From the NCBI GenBank assembly GCA_017484005.1, contig JAFUTY010000042.1:1-64000 (forward strand): a stretch of DNA of 64,000 nt, given 5' to 3'. The notes below the pieces were generated by a model. It did not search any database, was not told the origin of the DNA, and saw nothing but the letters and a program-made list of their open reading frames with translations. Made by a program: the position numbers and the translations under genes. The DNA comes from Selenomonadaceae bacterium (GTDB lineage Bacteria; Bacillota; Negativicutes; Selenomonadales; Selenomonadaceae). Positions 37,009 through 47,044 of this stretch are shown here, piece after piece (the stretch's first letter is position 1; every line of letters starts with the position of its first letter).

Positions 37009-37083
37009 ACGCAAGTCACCTCTTCTTGAAAGTTATAAAAAATCTGACAAATTGAATTCTATACAATGAATCAGATTCGTCAA

Positions 37084-38184
37084 TTAGATTTTCGAAATCA
37101 ATCTGAAAACCTGCAATGATGTCGAGTAGAGATTCTGCTCGGCATTTTTTTTATCCATTGCATCCTCCAAAGTCGAAATCGATCTCAAAATTGGAAAGAA
37201 TGCATCGATTCCATGCGAATTGACTTCTTCAGATCCATCGCCGACACTTCCGCAAAATCCAATCGTTAAAATTTTTGGATTGAGATCTTTGGCTCGAGCT
37301 GCAATTCCAACTGGAGCTTTTCCCATTGAAGTTTGAAAATCGATTCGCCCTTCGCCAGTCACCAAAATATCAGCGTCTCGAAGATCTCGATCGATTCCAA
37401 TTGTATCAAGCACCAAATTTATACCAGGAATCAATTTTGCGTCTAAAAATACTCGAAATGCAAATCCCAATCCTCCAGCAGCGCCATCTCCAGCGACCGA
37501 TTCCGTTGAAAATTTTCGGGAGAATTTTTCAATCCATGAATCCATTTTTTGAACGATTTCCGGAGTCGCACCTTTCTGTGGAGCATAAATCGCCGAGCAT
37601 CCATTCGCGCCGGTCAATGGATTATCAACATCGCATGCAATTTTGAAACTGCAGTCTCGCAAAATCGGATCGAGTTCAAAATTTTTGTCGAGATTCTCCA
37701 GATCCCTTCCGAATAAAATCTCGCCATGACTCAATGCGGAAAGCATTCCAATTCCTAGATCATTCGTTGCAGAGCCGCCAATTCCAATCAAAAATTCGCG
37801 AGCTCCAGATTCGCGGGCGGCATGAAGAATCAATTCGCCAAGTCCAAATGTTGTCGTGTTGAGAGGATTTCTTTTTCCAACCGGAACGAGAGTCAATCCA
37901 GATGAATCAGCCATCTCGATTATCGCCAAATCTTTTACTAAGCCATATCGACTCTGAATTTTTTGACCGAGAGGATCTGTAACTTCAACATTGACAATCT
38001 TTCCGCCGAGTCCTCGAGTCAATGCATCGACAGTTCCCTCGCCTCCATCCGCAATTGGATAGACGACCGATTTTGAATCTGGAAAAATTTGGTGAAATGC
38101 TCGATCGACAATTTCTCCCGCGTCAATCGATGAAAGACTTCCTTTGAATGAATCAATCGCGATAACAGTTTTAAAATTTTTCAT
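37084..38184 (-). CDS. glycerate kinase
   Basis: 366 residues of the GarK/GlxK glycerate kinase family, phosphorylating glycerate with ATP. IAIDSFKGSLSS, YPIADGGEGTVDAL, LIGIGGSATNDLGIGML, GDGAAGGLGFAF and ILVTGEGRIDFQTSMGKAP are all family motifs. The ATG overlaps the upstream LCP gene stop (ATGA), an unexpected pairing of central metabolism with an envelope gene. Product position (2- or 3-phosphoglycerate) is not decided. Confidence 0.94.
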   Translation of the reverse strand: MKNFKTVIAIDSFKGSLSSIDAGEIVDRAFHQIFPDSKSVVYPIADGGEGTVDALTRGLGGKIVNVEVTDPLGQKIQSRYGLVKDLAIIEMADSSGLTLVPVGKRNPLNTTTFGLGELILHAARESGAREFLIGIGGSATNDLGIGMLSALSHGEILFGRDLENLDKNFELDPILRDCSFKIACDVDNPLTGANGCSAIYAPQKGATPEIVQKMDSWIEKFSRKFSTESVAGDGAAGGLGFAFRVFLDAKLIPGINLVLDTIGIDRDLRDADILVTGEGRIDFQTSMGKAPVGIAARAKDLNPKILTIGFCGSVGDGSEEVNSHGIDAFFPILRSISTLEDAMDKKNAEQNLYSTSLQVFRLISKI

Positions 38185-39587
38185 CGAGTTTTTCCTCCAC
38201 CGCCGCGAGTTGGAACGTCATAAATCGGCTCAACATTTTCAATTTCCTCAGCCGTCGGAAATCTCTCCTCATAACTTCGACTCGGAACTTCAATTTCCCG
38301 CGGAGGAATTTCTTCAACATATTCAACGCGCGGCTCAGGAATTGATTCATATACAGGCTCAGGAATCGGTTCGCGAATCGATTCGACTCGCTCCTCGACG
38401 ATTTCTTGACGTCTTGAATTTCGACGCTCGGATCTGGATTCAGATCGAGATTCAGATTTCGCCTCGGCTCGAGAATTGACTCGCGGTGCAGGAATTTCGA
38501 TCGAATTTTCGCGCGGAGTATATCGAGGAGTCGTTTCAACTTCCGCAACTATATTTTCATTGGATCTCTCGTTTGATCGATCTGCTGCATTCGACAAATC
38601 TTCATTGTATTTTTCCGATGAAATTGCGAATTGCCGGCGAATATATGGATCGACTATCAATCCTGCCGCTTCATATACTATATCTCGCAAATATTCGACG
38701 TCCGGAATCCAATAACTGATTTCATCGATATACAATGGAGTTCCTGGAGCCATTGCAGTTTCCAATCCTCCAGCGGAATGAATCGTTCCAGCGAATGCTA
38801 ACAATTCATTAATCGAAAGATCCGTTTTCACTGATTTTGTGACTTCCGCAATGATTCCAGGCAATTTCGGAATAATCATTGGCGACATGAATTTGCTCAT
38901 ACATGCGCGCATGAAATCCTGCTGCCGCTCGATTCTGCCAATATCTCCCTCAGAATCGCGATATCGAACGTAAGTTATAGCAGTTTTTCCATCCATATGC
39001 TGCAATCCCGGCTCAAAATCGATATACAGTCCGCCATTGTCATCCCAGGGATCTTCATAATACATATAATCTTTGACGTTGATATCCACGCCGCCGATTG
39101 CATCGATTATTCGCGAAAAATTCTTCGTGTTGACGATGAAATAATGATCGATATCCACGCCGATCAAATTCTCAACTGTATTTTCAGCGAGCGAGACTCC
39201 TCCATATGCATATGCTGCATTGATTTTGTCATAACCGCGGTTTCGAATTCTGACTCGAGTATCGCGCGGAATCGAAATCAATGAAACGCGATTCGAATCG
39301 GGATCTAACATCGCAACCATCATCGTGTCAGATCTTCCAACGTCATCCTCGCGCTCATCGACTCCCATGATTAGAACTGTCGTTTTGTCATGGAGCGTCA
39401 TGATTTCTGTTTGATCTTCTTCGTCATCTGAATCCATTGGTTGATAAATTGGTTCAAGCTTGACTTCCTTGGGCGAAATTGGTCTGTCGAAAATTGTCTG
39501 CGTCGCAAAATATGCTCCCGCAACTGCAGTTGTGAAAACGAGGACTAGAAGCAATAGAAATGAAAAAAATCCACTCGACGATTTCAA
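38181..39587 (-). CDS. LytR-CpsA-Psr (LCP) family glycopolymer ligase
   Basis: 468 residues from a TTG at 39587, placed 5 nt after AAGGGGTG; a TTG at 39608 is possible. One N-terminal membrane helix (FFSFLLLLVLVFTTAVAGAYF). LCP core: MGVDEREDDVGRSDTMMVAMLDP, LISIPRDTRVRI, KINAAYAYGG and RYRDSEGDIGRIERQQ. The last 130 residues are low complexity (SESRSESRSERRNSRR; then Glu/Pro repeats) and end in PIYDVPTRGGGGKTR, similar to the PBP1A tail. LCP proteins join secondary polymers to peptidoglycan. Confidence 0.92.
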   Translation of the reverse strand: MKSSSGFFSFLLLLVLVFTTAVAGAYFATQTIFDRPISPKEVKLEPIYQPMDSDDEEDQTEIMTLHDKTTVLIMGVDEREDDVGRSDTMMVAMLDPDSNRVSLISIPRDTRVRIRNRGYDKINAAYAYGGVSLAENTVENLIGVDIDHYFIVNTKNFSRIIDAIGGVDINVKDYMYYEDPWDDNGGLYIDFEPGLQHMDGKTAITYVRYRDSEGDIGRIERQQDFMRACMSKFMSPMIIPKLPGIIAEVTKSVKTDLSINELLAFAGTIHSAGGLETAMAPGTPLYIDEISYWIPDVEYLRDIVYEAAGLIVDPYIRRQFAISSEKYNEDLSNAADRSNERSNENIVAEVETTPRYTPRENSIEIPAPRVNSRAEAKSESRSESRSERRNSRRQEIVEERVESIREPIPEPVYESIPEPRVEYVEEIPPREIEVPSRSYEERFPTAEEIENVEPIYDVPTRGGGGKTR

Positions 39588-39719
39588 TTGCGCACCCCTT
39601 CCGAACAATCCAAAAACTGCCGAGATTATAGCGTCAAAACTTCGTCAATGGAAAAGGAAAATTCATGTTTTAATTGTATGAAATTTTCTAATTGAATGTC
39701 TCGGAAATAAAAAAACAAT

Positions 39720-39737
39720 CGTGACGCTTGACCCATT
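39720..39737. repeat. CGTGACGCTTGACCCATT repeat, copy 1
   Basis: Identical 18 bases occur at 43557-43574; related palindromes lie at 43814-43837. Confidence 0.7.
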
Positions 39738-39753
39738 GTTGAGTTCCGGAAAT

Positions 39754-39800
39754 AAAAAAAGAGATCCCCGATCGATTTTATCGATCGAGGATCTTTTTTT
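39754..39800. terminator. bidirectional-type terminator
   Basis: GAGATCCCCGATCGAT pairs with ATCGATCGAGGATC; A7 and T7 flank. Belongs to the same family of GATC-rich terminators. Confidence 0.88.
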
Positions 39801-39803
39801 GTG

Positions 39804-40160
39804 TCAAGATTTTATCGCGCTGCAAACTTTTTCATACATCGAATCGAGTTCAGGCTCGATTTTTCGAATTTCTTCCGCAGTCGCTCCATGTCGAATTTTT
39901 TGAGTTATCGAATCTGCCAGCGTGTACAAATTTTCGATGCTCAAATTTCCAGCCGTTCCCTTGAGTGTGTGAATCGATTTTTCTGCCGCTGTCAAATCTC
40001 CAGCCGCCAACGCCGTTTTGAATCCGGAATATGACGCGTCATTTAGAAATTTTGTGAGGAATTTTTCATAGAGCCCGCGGTTTTTCATGAATCGCTCGAG
40101 CCCCTTTGAATAATTGATTCCTGCCGCCTCGAGTGTTTGTTGGTCGCTCACCAAATCCAC
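39804..40160 (-). CDS. stand-alone histidine phosphotransfer (HPt) protein
   Basis: 118 residues from a GTG directly after the csoR stop; in-frame TTG and GTG codons at 40154 and 40151 are alternatives. The HPt signature with the phosphorylated His is at residue 64 (AEKSIHTLKGTAGNLS). All-helical, cytoplasmic. Stand-alone HPt proteins relay phosphate between hybrid kinases and response regulators; the partner is not adjacent. Confidence 0.88.
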   Translation of the reverse strand: MDLVSDQQTLEAAGINYSKGLERFMKNRGLYEKFLTKFLNDASYSGFKTALAAGDLTAAEKSIHTLKGTAGNLSIENLYTLADSITQKIRHGATAEEIRKIEPELDSMYEKVCSAIKS

Positions 40161-40433
40161 CTACCTCACGAATTGATCAATCGCCTTGTGCAGATCTTCC
40201 AGTGCCTGCTCGTCGTCATGCTCCACCGCGTCATATATGCAATGGTCGATGTGATCTTTCAGCACCACGCGCCCGCATGACACGATTGCTGCATCGACTG
40301 CCGACAGCTGTATCAGGATTTCAATACAGTCGCGCTCATTGGCGATCATTCGTTTAATCGCCTCGATGTGCCCAACGATTCGCGACAGCCGATCGACGAT
40401 CTTCTTAGTTTCTGTATGGTGATGTTCATGCAT
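40161..40433 (-). CDS. csoR: CsoR-family copper-sensing repressor
   Basis: 90 residues from the ATG at 40433, placed 4 nt after GGAGGTGAG; a GTG at 40442 is less likely. The copper ligands C36, H61 and C65 (RDCIEIL and HIDHCIYD) fall at the positions known for CsoR. A His-rich N-terminus (HEHHHTET) is also present. No copper ATPase or chaperone gene is adjacent; neighbours are ileS upstream and an HPt gene downstream. Confidence 0.85.
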   Translation of the reverse strand: MHEHHHTETKKIVDRLSRIVGHIEAIKRMIANERDCIEILIQLSAVDAAIVSCGRVVLKDHIDHCIYDAVEHDDEQALEDLHKAIDQFVR

Positions 40434-40448
40434 AGGACTCACCTCCGA

Positions 40449-40760
40449 TTATTTGACTCCAATCGATACAGTTTCGCCATTGATATTCCATTCCTTTGTA
40501 AAACCGTCGAGCTTGTCATATTCAATTGAATCTCCAAGTACGATTTTGCTAATTTCCGATTCATGACGCTTTGAAATTTCCGCGAGTTTCGAATTGCCGC
40601 TCAAGAAAATTTTGATCCGATCTGTCACTTCAAATCCATTTTCCTTGCGCATCGTTTGAATTTTCGATATCAATTCACGCACAAAACCTTCTTCGATCAA
40701 TTCAGGTGTCAATTTTGTCTCGAGCGCGATTGATAGATCTCCATCCTGTACTGTCAAAAA
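40449..40760 (-). pseudogene. C-terminal part of IleS beyond an in-frame TGA
   Basis: This segment is in the same frame as ileS, directly after a TGA at 40761-40763, and encodes the conserved IleS C-terminus (GDLSIALETKLTPELIEEGFVRELISKIQTMRKENGFEVTDRI). The next possible start is a TTG one codon after the stop, with no ribosome binding site. See the ileS entry. Confidence 0.75.
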
Positions 40761-43622
40761 TCATTCAGTCTGTTCAATCAGAATTTCCAAATCTTCCGGC
40801 GTCAAAATGAATTCTCCAATTTTCAATTCGCCCGTTCGATCTAGAATTTCTTTCGATTCTGCGCCGTTTAGATTCTTGATCGCCGCTTGAACTTCCTTCA
40901 TTTTTTTGCCGACTTTTTTACCGAGAGTTCTGAAATTCGGCTTGAATGTGTATTTGATAAATTCGCCGAGATCTTTTTTGAATTCGAGATGTTTTACATT
41001 CAATTCATCTTCGACGATTTCAACGAAAAATTCCGGCAGAATCTTTTCAGACGCGACATAGATATTTTGAACCGGCTGACGATTTTTGATGTTCGCAGTG
41101 TTTCGAGCACTTCTTCCGAGCACTACAATTTTTAGAACGAGATCCATTTCTGATTCAAGTTCCGGATCGATCCATTTTTCGTTCGGGATCGGATAATCAC
41201 AAAGATGAACACTGATTGGCGCAGATTCATCATGACTTGCGACTAAATTTCGATAAATGCTCTCTGTCATAAACGGAATCATTGGCGCGGCAACTTTAGC
41301 TGTCGTTACCAATGCTGTATAGAGTGTCATATATGCATTGATTTTATCCTGCTCCATTCCCTTCGCCCAAAATCTTGAGCGCGATCTCCGAACATACCAA
41401 TTCGACAGCTCGTCAACAAATTCTTGAATCGTCTTTGCAGCTTCAGTCACTCGATAATTTGAGAGATCTGAATCGACTTTTTTGACCATTGTTTCCAATT
41501 TCGACAAACACCAGCGATCCATTACACTCAATTTATCATATTCTAGACTGTATTTCGTCGCATCAAATGCATCAATATTCGCATATAATACGAAAAATGC
41601 ATATGTATTCCACAAAGTTCCGAGAAATTTGCGCTGTCCTTCTTGAACTGCTCCATCATGGAATCTATTCGGCAAATATGGTGCGGAATTCTCATAAAAA
41701 TACCATCTAATTGCATCTGCACCATGTTTTCGCAGCGCATCCATTGGATCGACTGCATTTCCCTTCGATTTGGACATTTTTTGACCATCTGCGTCTTGTA
41801 CATGCCCCAAAACTATTACATTTTCGAAGGAATTTGTCCCGAATAACAGCGTGGATATCGCATGTAATGAATAAAACCAGCCGCGTGTCTGATCTATCGC
41901 TTCAGAAATGAAATTTGCGGGGAAATGTGAGTCGAATATATCACGATTTTCGAATGGATAATGCCATTGCGCAAACGGCATCGCGCCAGAGTCAAACCAG
42001 CAGTCTATCACTTCTGGAACGCGTTTCATCGTGCCATGACATTTTTCACATTCGAAAGTCACTTCATCAACATACGGACGATGTAACTCGAGATTTTCCG
42101 GACAATTCTTAGATAAAGATTTCAATTCCGCAATTGATCCAACCGCGTGTTGATGTCCACATTTATCGCACTGCCATATATTCAGCGGCGTTCCCCAATA
42201 TCTGTTGCGACTGATTCCCCAATCTTGAACGTGCTCGAGCCAATCTCCAAATCGTCCAGTCCCGATTGTTTTCGGAATCCAATTGATTTTTGCGTTATTC
42301 TCCAAAAGTTTTTCGCGAACTGCAGTCATTTTGATAAACCATGATTCGCGCGCATAATATATTAATGGAGTCTCACATCTCCAGCAATGTGGATAGCTGT
42401 GTTCGAAAATCGGTGCAGCAAATAGTTTTTCAGACTCTTTTAAATCCCGCAAAATCAATGGATCGGCGTCTTTTACAAATACTCCAGCCCATTTCGTCTC
42501 TGAAGTCATTTGTCCCTTGCTGTCTACAAATTGAACGAAAGGCATCGAATATTTCTTGCAAACTCTGTTATCGTCTTCACCAAATGCTGGTGCAATGTGA
42601 ACTATTCCAGTTCCATCTTCTGTCGTGACATAATCGTCACATGTTATAAAATACGCTTTAGATTGTATTTCCAGCGTCGCAAAATCATACAACGGCTCAT
42701 ATTTTTTGAATTCGAGATCCTTGCCTTTGAATGTATCGAGAATCTTTACTTCAGAGTCTTTAAACACTGTTGCGACTAAATCTCTTGCCAAAATGTATCG
42801 AGTTCCATCGACTTCGACACGTGCATAATCAACATTTGGATTGACGCAGAGTCCTAAATTCGACGGCAATGTCCATGGAGTCGTTGTCCATGCTAGATAA
42901 TATTCATCTGCATCGACTGATTTAAACTTGACGATTGCCGATCTTTCCTTCAAATCTTTATATCCTTGAGCGACTTCATGCGACGATAACGGCGTTCCGC
43001 ATCGAGGACAATATGGTACTACTTTATGACCTTGATATAGTAGATCAGCCTCCCAAATCTTCTTCAATGCCCACCAAATCGACTCAATATAGTCATTTTC
43101 GTACGTGATATAGGGATCTTCCATGTCCGCCCAAAATCCTACGACGTCTGAAAATTCTTCCCACATCGCTTTGTATCGCCAGACAGACTCGCGGCATTTC
43201 TTGATAAACGGCTCGATTCCGTATTGCTCGATTTGCTCCTTGCCGTTGATTCCGATTTCCTTTTCAACTTCCAATTCGACCGGCAATCCATGCGTATCCC
43301 AGCCCGCTTTTCGAAGAACTTTTTTGCCTTTCATCGATGCATATCGCGGAAAAAGATCCTTGATTACTCGAGTCAAGACGTGTCCGATGTGAGGCTTGCC
43401 ATTCGCTGTCGGTGGACCATCATAGAATGTGTAAGATTCACAGCCCTCGCGCTGATCCACTGCTTTCTTGGCGATTTGATTCTCCCGCCAAAAATCTGCA
43501 ACTGCTTTCTCCCGCGATGCAAAATTCAGATTCGTTTCCACTTTCTCGTACACAAGCGTGACGCTTGACCCATTATTAGGGCTACGATTCTCACCGTTTG
43601 CAAACTTATCTCGCAAAATCAA
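40761..43622 (-). CDS. ileS: isoleucyl-tRNA synthetase (long type), ended early by an in-frame TGA
   Basis: 953 codons, class I synthetase with HIGH (DGPPTANGKPHIGHVL), KMSKS (ADGQKMSKSKGNAVDP) and the editing domain in between. It is the eukaryote-like long IleS with a C-terminal extension (DUF5915-type). The frame is stopped by TGA after LEILIEQTE, and the remaining 104 codons continue in the same frame. CGA to TGA by one C-to-T change is a likely origin. The first 23 residues from the TTG at 43622 do not look like IleS; homology begins at VYEKVETNLNFASREKAV, whose GTG is at 43553. Confidence 0.9.
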   Translation of the reverse strand: MILRDKFANGENRSPNNGSSVTLVYEKVETNLNFASREKAVADFWRENQIAKKAVDQREGCESYTFYDGPPTANGKPHIGHVLTRVIKDLFPRYASMKGKKVLRKAGWDTHGLPVELEVEKEIGINGKEQIEQYGIEPFIKKCRESVWRYKAMWEEFSDVVGFWADMEDPYITYENDYIESIWWALKKIWEADLLYQGHKVVPYCPRCGTPLSSHEVAQGYKDLKERSAIVKFKSVDADEYYLAWTTTPWTLPSNLGLCVNPNVDYARVEVDGTRYILARDLVATVFKDSEVKILDTFKGKDLEFKKYEPLYDFATLEIQSKAYFITCDDYVTTEDGTGIVHIAPAFGEDDNRVCKKYSMPFVQFVDSKGQMTSETKWAGVFVKDADPLILRDLKESEKLFAAPIFEHSYPHCWRCETPLIYYARESWFIKMTAVREKLLENNAKINWIPKTIGTGRFGDWLEHVQDWGISRNRYWGTPLNIWQCDKCGHQHAVGSIAELKSLSKNCPENLELHRPYVDEVTFECEKCHGTMKRVPEVIDCWFDSGAMPFAQWHYPFENRDIFDSHFPANFISEAIDQTRGWFYSLHAISTLLFGTNSFENVIVLGHVQDADGQKMSKSKGNAVDPMDALRKHGADAIRWYFYENSAPYLPNRFHDGAVQEGQRKFLGTLWNTYAFFVLYANIDAFDATKYSLEYDKLSVMDRWCLSKLETMVKKVDSDLSNYRVTEAAKTIQEFVDELSNWYVRRSRSRFWAKGMEQDKINAYMTLYTALVTTAKVAAPMIPFMTESIYRNLVASHDESAPISVHLCDYPIPNEKWIDPELESEMDLVLKIVVLGRSARNTANIKNRQPVQNIYVASEKILPEFFVEIVEDELNVKHLEFKKDLGEFIKYTFKPNFRTLGKKVGKKMKEVQAAIKNLNGAESKEILDRTGELKIGEFILTPEDLEILIEQTE
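43554..43574. repeat. palindrome plus CGTGACGCTTGACCCATT repeat, copy 2
   Basis: AAGCGTGACGCTT at 43554-43566 is a perfect odd palindrome; the 18-bp word matches 39720-39737. It overlaps the likely ileS start region. Confidence 0.65.
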
Positions 43623-43636
43623 ATTCCTCCTCTAAA

Positions 43637-43673
43637 ATAAAAAATCCCCGAGCGTTTTTCACTCGAGGATCTG
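43637..43673 (-). terminator. terminator after tRNA-Pro
   Basis: On the minus strand ATCCTCGAGTG pairs with CGCTCGGGGAT around an A-rich loop and is followed by T6. Confidence 0.8.
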
Positions 43674-43684
43674 TCTTTCGATTC

Positions 43685-43761
43685 TGGTCGGGATGACAGG
43701 ATTCGAACCTGCGACCTCATCGTCCCGAACGATGCGCGCTACCAAACTGTGCTACATCCCG
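43685..43761 (-). tRNA. tRNA-Pro(CGG), CCA encoded
   Basis: The cloverleaf folds by eye: acceptor CGGGATG/CATCCCG, anticodon stem CATCG/CGATG with loop TTCGGGA (anticodon CGG), T arm GCAGG-TTCGAAT-CCTGT, discriminator A, then CCA. It lies between gyrA and ileS on the minus strand. Confidence 0.93.
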
Positions 43762-43813
43762 CTCGAATCGAGATTTTACATTCTACATTCCCAATTTGCA
43801 AGCGATTTTTCAC

Positions 43814-43837
43814 AAGCGTGACGGAAACGTGACGTTT
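43814..43837. repeat. two CGTGACG palindromic half-copies upstream of tRNA-Pro
   Basis: AAGCGTGACG (43814-43823) and the palindrome AAACGTGACGTTT (43825-43837) lie between gyrA and tRNA-Pro; a possible regulator site. Confidence 0.45.
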
Positions 43838-43874
43838 CATCCAATTATTTATGACTGCATTTATTTGACATTTT

Positions 43875-46316
43875 TCATTCCGCTTTCTGCTCAAATGTTG
43901 CAAGAGATGTAACAAGATCATTTTCATCGGTTTTCATGATTTTCACACCGCGAGCATATCTGCCTTGAACCGAGATATCTGAAACATTTGTTCGAATGAC
44001 TATTCCGCCCGTCGTAATTAACATCAATTCTTGATCCGGATTTACAACTTTCAATCCAACGACGTCGCCAGTTTTATCATTCGTTCGCAAGTTGATTATT
44101 CCAGATCCGCCGCGATGCTGTTTGCGATATTCAGAGACTTTCGCACGCTTTCCATAGCCTTCAGAAGTCACTGTCAAAACCTCTGAATCTGGCTTGATTT
44201 TGTCAACTCCTACCACGCAATCGCCATCTTTGAGTCTCATTAATCTCACACCGCGCGATGCTCGTCCCATCGGTCTAACATCGGACTCATTAAATAGTAT
44301 AGTTTTACCATGTTTTGTCCCGACTATTAGATCATTTTCGCCATTTGTGAACTTTACGCCGATTAATTCATCATCTTCGTCGAGTTTTATTGCGATTATT
44401 CCGCGGCGCAGCATCGATTTGAATTGCGACAATTGAGTCTTTTTAATGATTCCATTCCGCGTAACCATTGCCAAATATCGACTCGGATCGAATTCTCGAA
44501 CTGGAATCACTGCATTGATCACTTCGCCTTTATCGATCGATATTAGATTCACGATCGCTGTTCCTTTAGCGATTCTGCCGCTTTCAGGGATTTCATGTGC
44601 CTTTAAATAGTATACTTTGCCCCGATTCGTCAAAAATAGGATTGTATGATGCGTTGTTGTGATTAATAAATGCTCAACGAAATCAGTTTCCTTCGTTTCC
44701 ATTCCAGTGACTCCACGACCGCCGCGTTTCTGCTTTCGATATGTATCGAGCGGAATTCGTTTCACATAGCCGCCGTGAGTCATTGTGACAACTACATCCT
44801 CTAACGGAATCAGATCTTCATCATCAAACTCGCTGTAATCCTTGATTATTTTTGTCCGGCGATCGTCTCCAAATTGCTTGCGGACATCTTTCAATTCAGA
44901 TTTGACGATCTCGCGAACTTTCGATTCATCTTCCAATATCGCGCGGAAATTCTTGATCGATCGCTTGACTTCTGCATCTTCGGAATTGATTTTCTCACGT
45001 TCAAGTCCAGTCAATCGCTGAAGTCTCAAATTCAGAATCTCTTTCGCTTGAACCTCGGAAAGTTTGAAATTTGATTGAAGGATCTCGCGAGCATCGTCTG
45101 CATTTTTTGAATCGCGAATCGTCTTTATCACTGAATCCAAATTATCCAGCGCAATTATCAATCCAGCTAGAATATGCTCCCGAGCGATCGCTTTCTGCAA
45201 ATCGAATTTTGTCCGGCGTCGAATGATCTCTTCCTGATGTTCAATGTAATAATGCAGAACCTCTTTGAGATTCAGAACTCGCGGACGTCCCCTGACCAAT
45301 GCAAGCATGTTGACTCCAAAAGTTTCCTGCATCGGTGTATGTTTATACAATTGATTCAAGACAACTTCCGCATTCACATCGCGCCGCATTTCTATCACAA
45401 TTCGCATTCCATCGCGATCTGATTCATCACGCAGGTCTGTGATTCCATCGATCGTCTTATTCCTCACCAGATCTGCAATTTGCTCGATAAGTCTCGCTTT
45501 ATTTACTTGATACGGCAGTTCAGTGATTAGAATTCGAGGCTTGCCATTTGGAAGTTGATCGATGTATGTGACAGCTCTCATTCGAATTGCACCGCGCCCT
45601 GTCATATACGCATCGCGAATTCCATTCATCCCGACAATCTGTCCCGATGTTGGAAAATCTGGACCTTTGATGAATTGCATTAGATCCGCGATTTCTGATT
45701 CCGGATTGTCAATCAAATGCAGAATTCCATCGATGACTTCGCGCAAATTATGAGGAGGGATATTTGTTGCCATTCCGACAGCAATTCCGCTCGTTCCATT
45801 GACTAACAGCTCGGGAAATTTCGACGGCAATACTGATGGCTCTTTCAGCGATTCGTCGTAGTTCGGAACGAAATCGACTGTATCTTTATCGATATCGGCA
45901 AGCATGTATTCAGCCATTTTTGCCATTCGAACTTCGGTGTATCTCATTGCTGCCGCGGGATCTCCATCGACTGAACCGAAATTTCCATGCCCGTCGGCGA
46001 GCGTGTATCTCATTGAAAAATCCTGCGCCATTCTCACCAGCGCATCGTACACTGATGAATCGCCGTGAGGATGATATTTTCCCAAGACTTCACCGACGAT
46101 TCTTGCCGATTTTTTATATGGCTGTTTCGAAGTCATTCCAGCTTCAGCCATTGCGTACAAGATTCGGCGATGTACAGGTTTCAATCCATCGCGGACATCA
46201 GGAATCGCGCGAGAGATTATGACACTCATTGCGTAATCGATGTAAGAATTTTTCATTTCATGCGAAAGATCAACCGGCACGATTTTTCCTTCGCCAAATG
46301 TCAACTGCTCTGCCAA
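43875..46316 (-). CDS. gyrA: DNA gyrase subunit A
   Basis: 813 residues from a TTG at 46316 preceded by [64 protein letters not shown] (quinolone region with Ser and Asp unchanged), active-site Tyr in [16 protein letters not shown], the GyrA box [10 protein letters not shown], and C-terminal beta-pinwheel repeats. gyrB is not next to it. The short C-terminus lacks an obvious acidic tail. Confidence 0.97.
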   Translation of the reverse strand: MAEQLTFGEGKIVPVDLSHEMKNSYIDYAMSVIISRAIPDVRDGLKPVHRRILYAMAEAGMTSKQPYKKSARIVGEVLGKYHPHGDSSVYDALVRMAQDFSMRYTLADGHGNFGSVDGDPAAAMRYTEVRMAKMAEYMLADIDKDTVDFVPNYDESLKEPSVLPSKFPELLVNGTSGIAVGMATNIPPHNLREVIDGILHLIDNPESEIADLMQFIKGPDFPTSGQIVGMNGIRDAYMTGRGAIRMRAVTYIDQLPNGKPRILITELPYQVNKARLIEQIADLVRNKTIDGITDLRDESDRDGMRIVIEMRRDVNAEVVLNQLYKHTPMQETFGVNMLALVRGRPRVLNLKEVLHYYIEHQEEIIRRRTKFDLQKAIAREHILAGLIIALDNLDSVIKTIRDSKNADDAREILQSNFKLSEVQAKEILNLRLQRLTGLEREKINSEDAEVKRSIKNFRAILEDESKVREIVKSELKDVRKQFGDDRRTKIIKDYSEFDDEDLIPLEDVVVTMTHGGYVKRIPLDTYRKQKRGGRGVTGMETKETDFVEHLLITTTHHTILFLTNRGKVYYLKAHEIPESGRIAKGTAIVNLISIDKGEVINAVIPVREFDPSRYLAMVTRNGIIKKTQLSQFKSMLRRGIIAIKLDEDDELIGVKFTNGENDLIVGTKHGKTILFNESDVRPMGRASRGVRLMRLKDGDCVVGVDKIKPDSEVLTVTSEGYGKRAKVSEYRKQHRGGSGIINLRTNDKTGDVVGLKVVNPDQELMLITTGGIVIRTNVSDISVQGRYARGVKIMKTDENDLVTSLATFEQKAE

Positions 46317-46471
46317 ATTCTCACCCCACTATAATAATGTAGCTTTTTGATCCAGATTTGAATTTTTATTTCTAATTTTCTTAGAGCTGTTGAATTATAT
46401 CATTGTTTCGGAAAAAATTTCTGATAAACTTTCTGCATCGATTCATATTTTGATTTGAGGAGGAATTTTCA

Positions 46472-47044
46472 ATGGCAACAACTCGTCGTGATGAAAAGAA
46501 AAAGCAGGCTCGCGAGGCAATTCTTCAAGCGGCAACAGCAGAATTCAATGAGCATGGATTCATTTTGACTTCAGTTTCAAAAATCATGCGCCGAGCAAAT
46601 CTCGCAGTTGGAACTTTCTACAACTATTTCCCAACGAAGGATGATGTTTTGCTCGAATTGTTGAAACCGCTCGTCAATGGCGTGAGATTCATGATCGAAA
46701 CTGGAATCGCAGGACGAAAAAATGCTATCGATCTCCTCGAAGAATCTTGTGACTTCGTTGCGAATTATCTTGACGATCATCGATTCGTTTTACCATTATT
46801 CCTCGGTGAAAGAAAAGGTGCGCCGGGATTTCATAAACCATTCGAGGAGCTTTTGAAAATGGGACAGATTCGCAAGGAGATTCGCGAAGATATCCCGCCA
46901 GAATTGATTGTCGAGATGTTTCATTCGATCTATCAAGCCGCGTCATTCAGCAAACTTCCGATTTCATTCAAAAAAAATATCCAGTTCAAAATCAAAATTC
47001 TGATCGATGGAATTCGAGTCAATCCGGAGCGTGAATCTCAATGA
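46472..47044 (+). CDS. TetR-family regulator heading a radical SAM operon
   Basis: 190 residues; ATG after GAGGAGG. HTH: TAEFNEHGFILTSVSKIMRRANLAVGTFYNYFPTKDDVLLELL. The C-terminal domain is unassigned. Its stop overlaps the NirJ1 start (ATGA), so it is co-translated with the two radical SAM genes and probably regulates them. Divergent from gyrA; the 155-bp gap should hold both promoters. Confidence 0.9.
   Translation: MATTRRDEKKKQAREAILQAATAEFNEHGFILTSVSKIMRRANLAVGTFYNYFPTKDDVLLELLKPLVNGVRFMIETGIAGRKNAIDLLEESCDFVANYLDDHRFVLPLFLGERKGAPGFHKPFEELLKMGQIRKEIREDIPPELIVEMFHSIYQAASFSKLPISFKKNIQFKIKILIDGIRVNPERESQ

Noticed and set aside
40761..40763. TGA read as a sense codon (selenocysteine or code change)
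   Set aside because: Many genes here end in TGA, IleS has no redox site at this place, and I see no SECIS-like hairpin just after it.
43553..43761. T-box riboswitch in front of ileS
   Set aside because: The upstream sequence holds tRNA-Pro and a terminator; no T-box core or specifier loop was seen.
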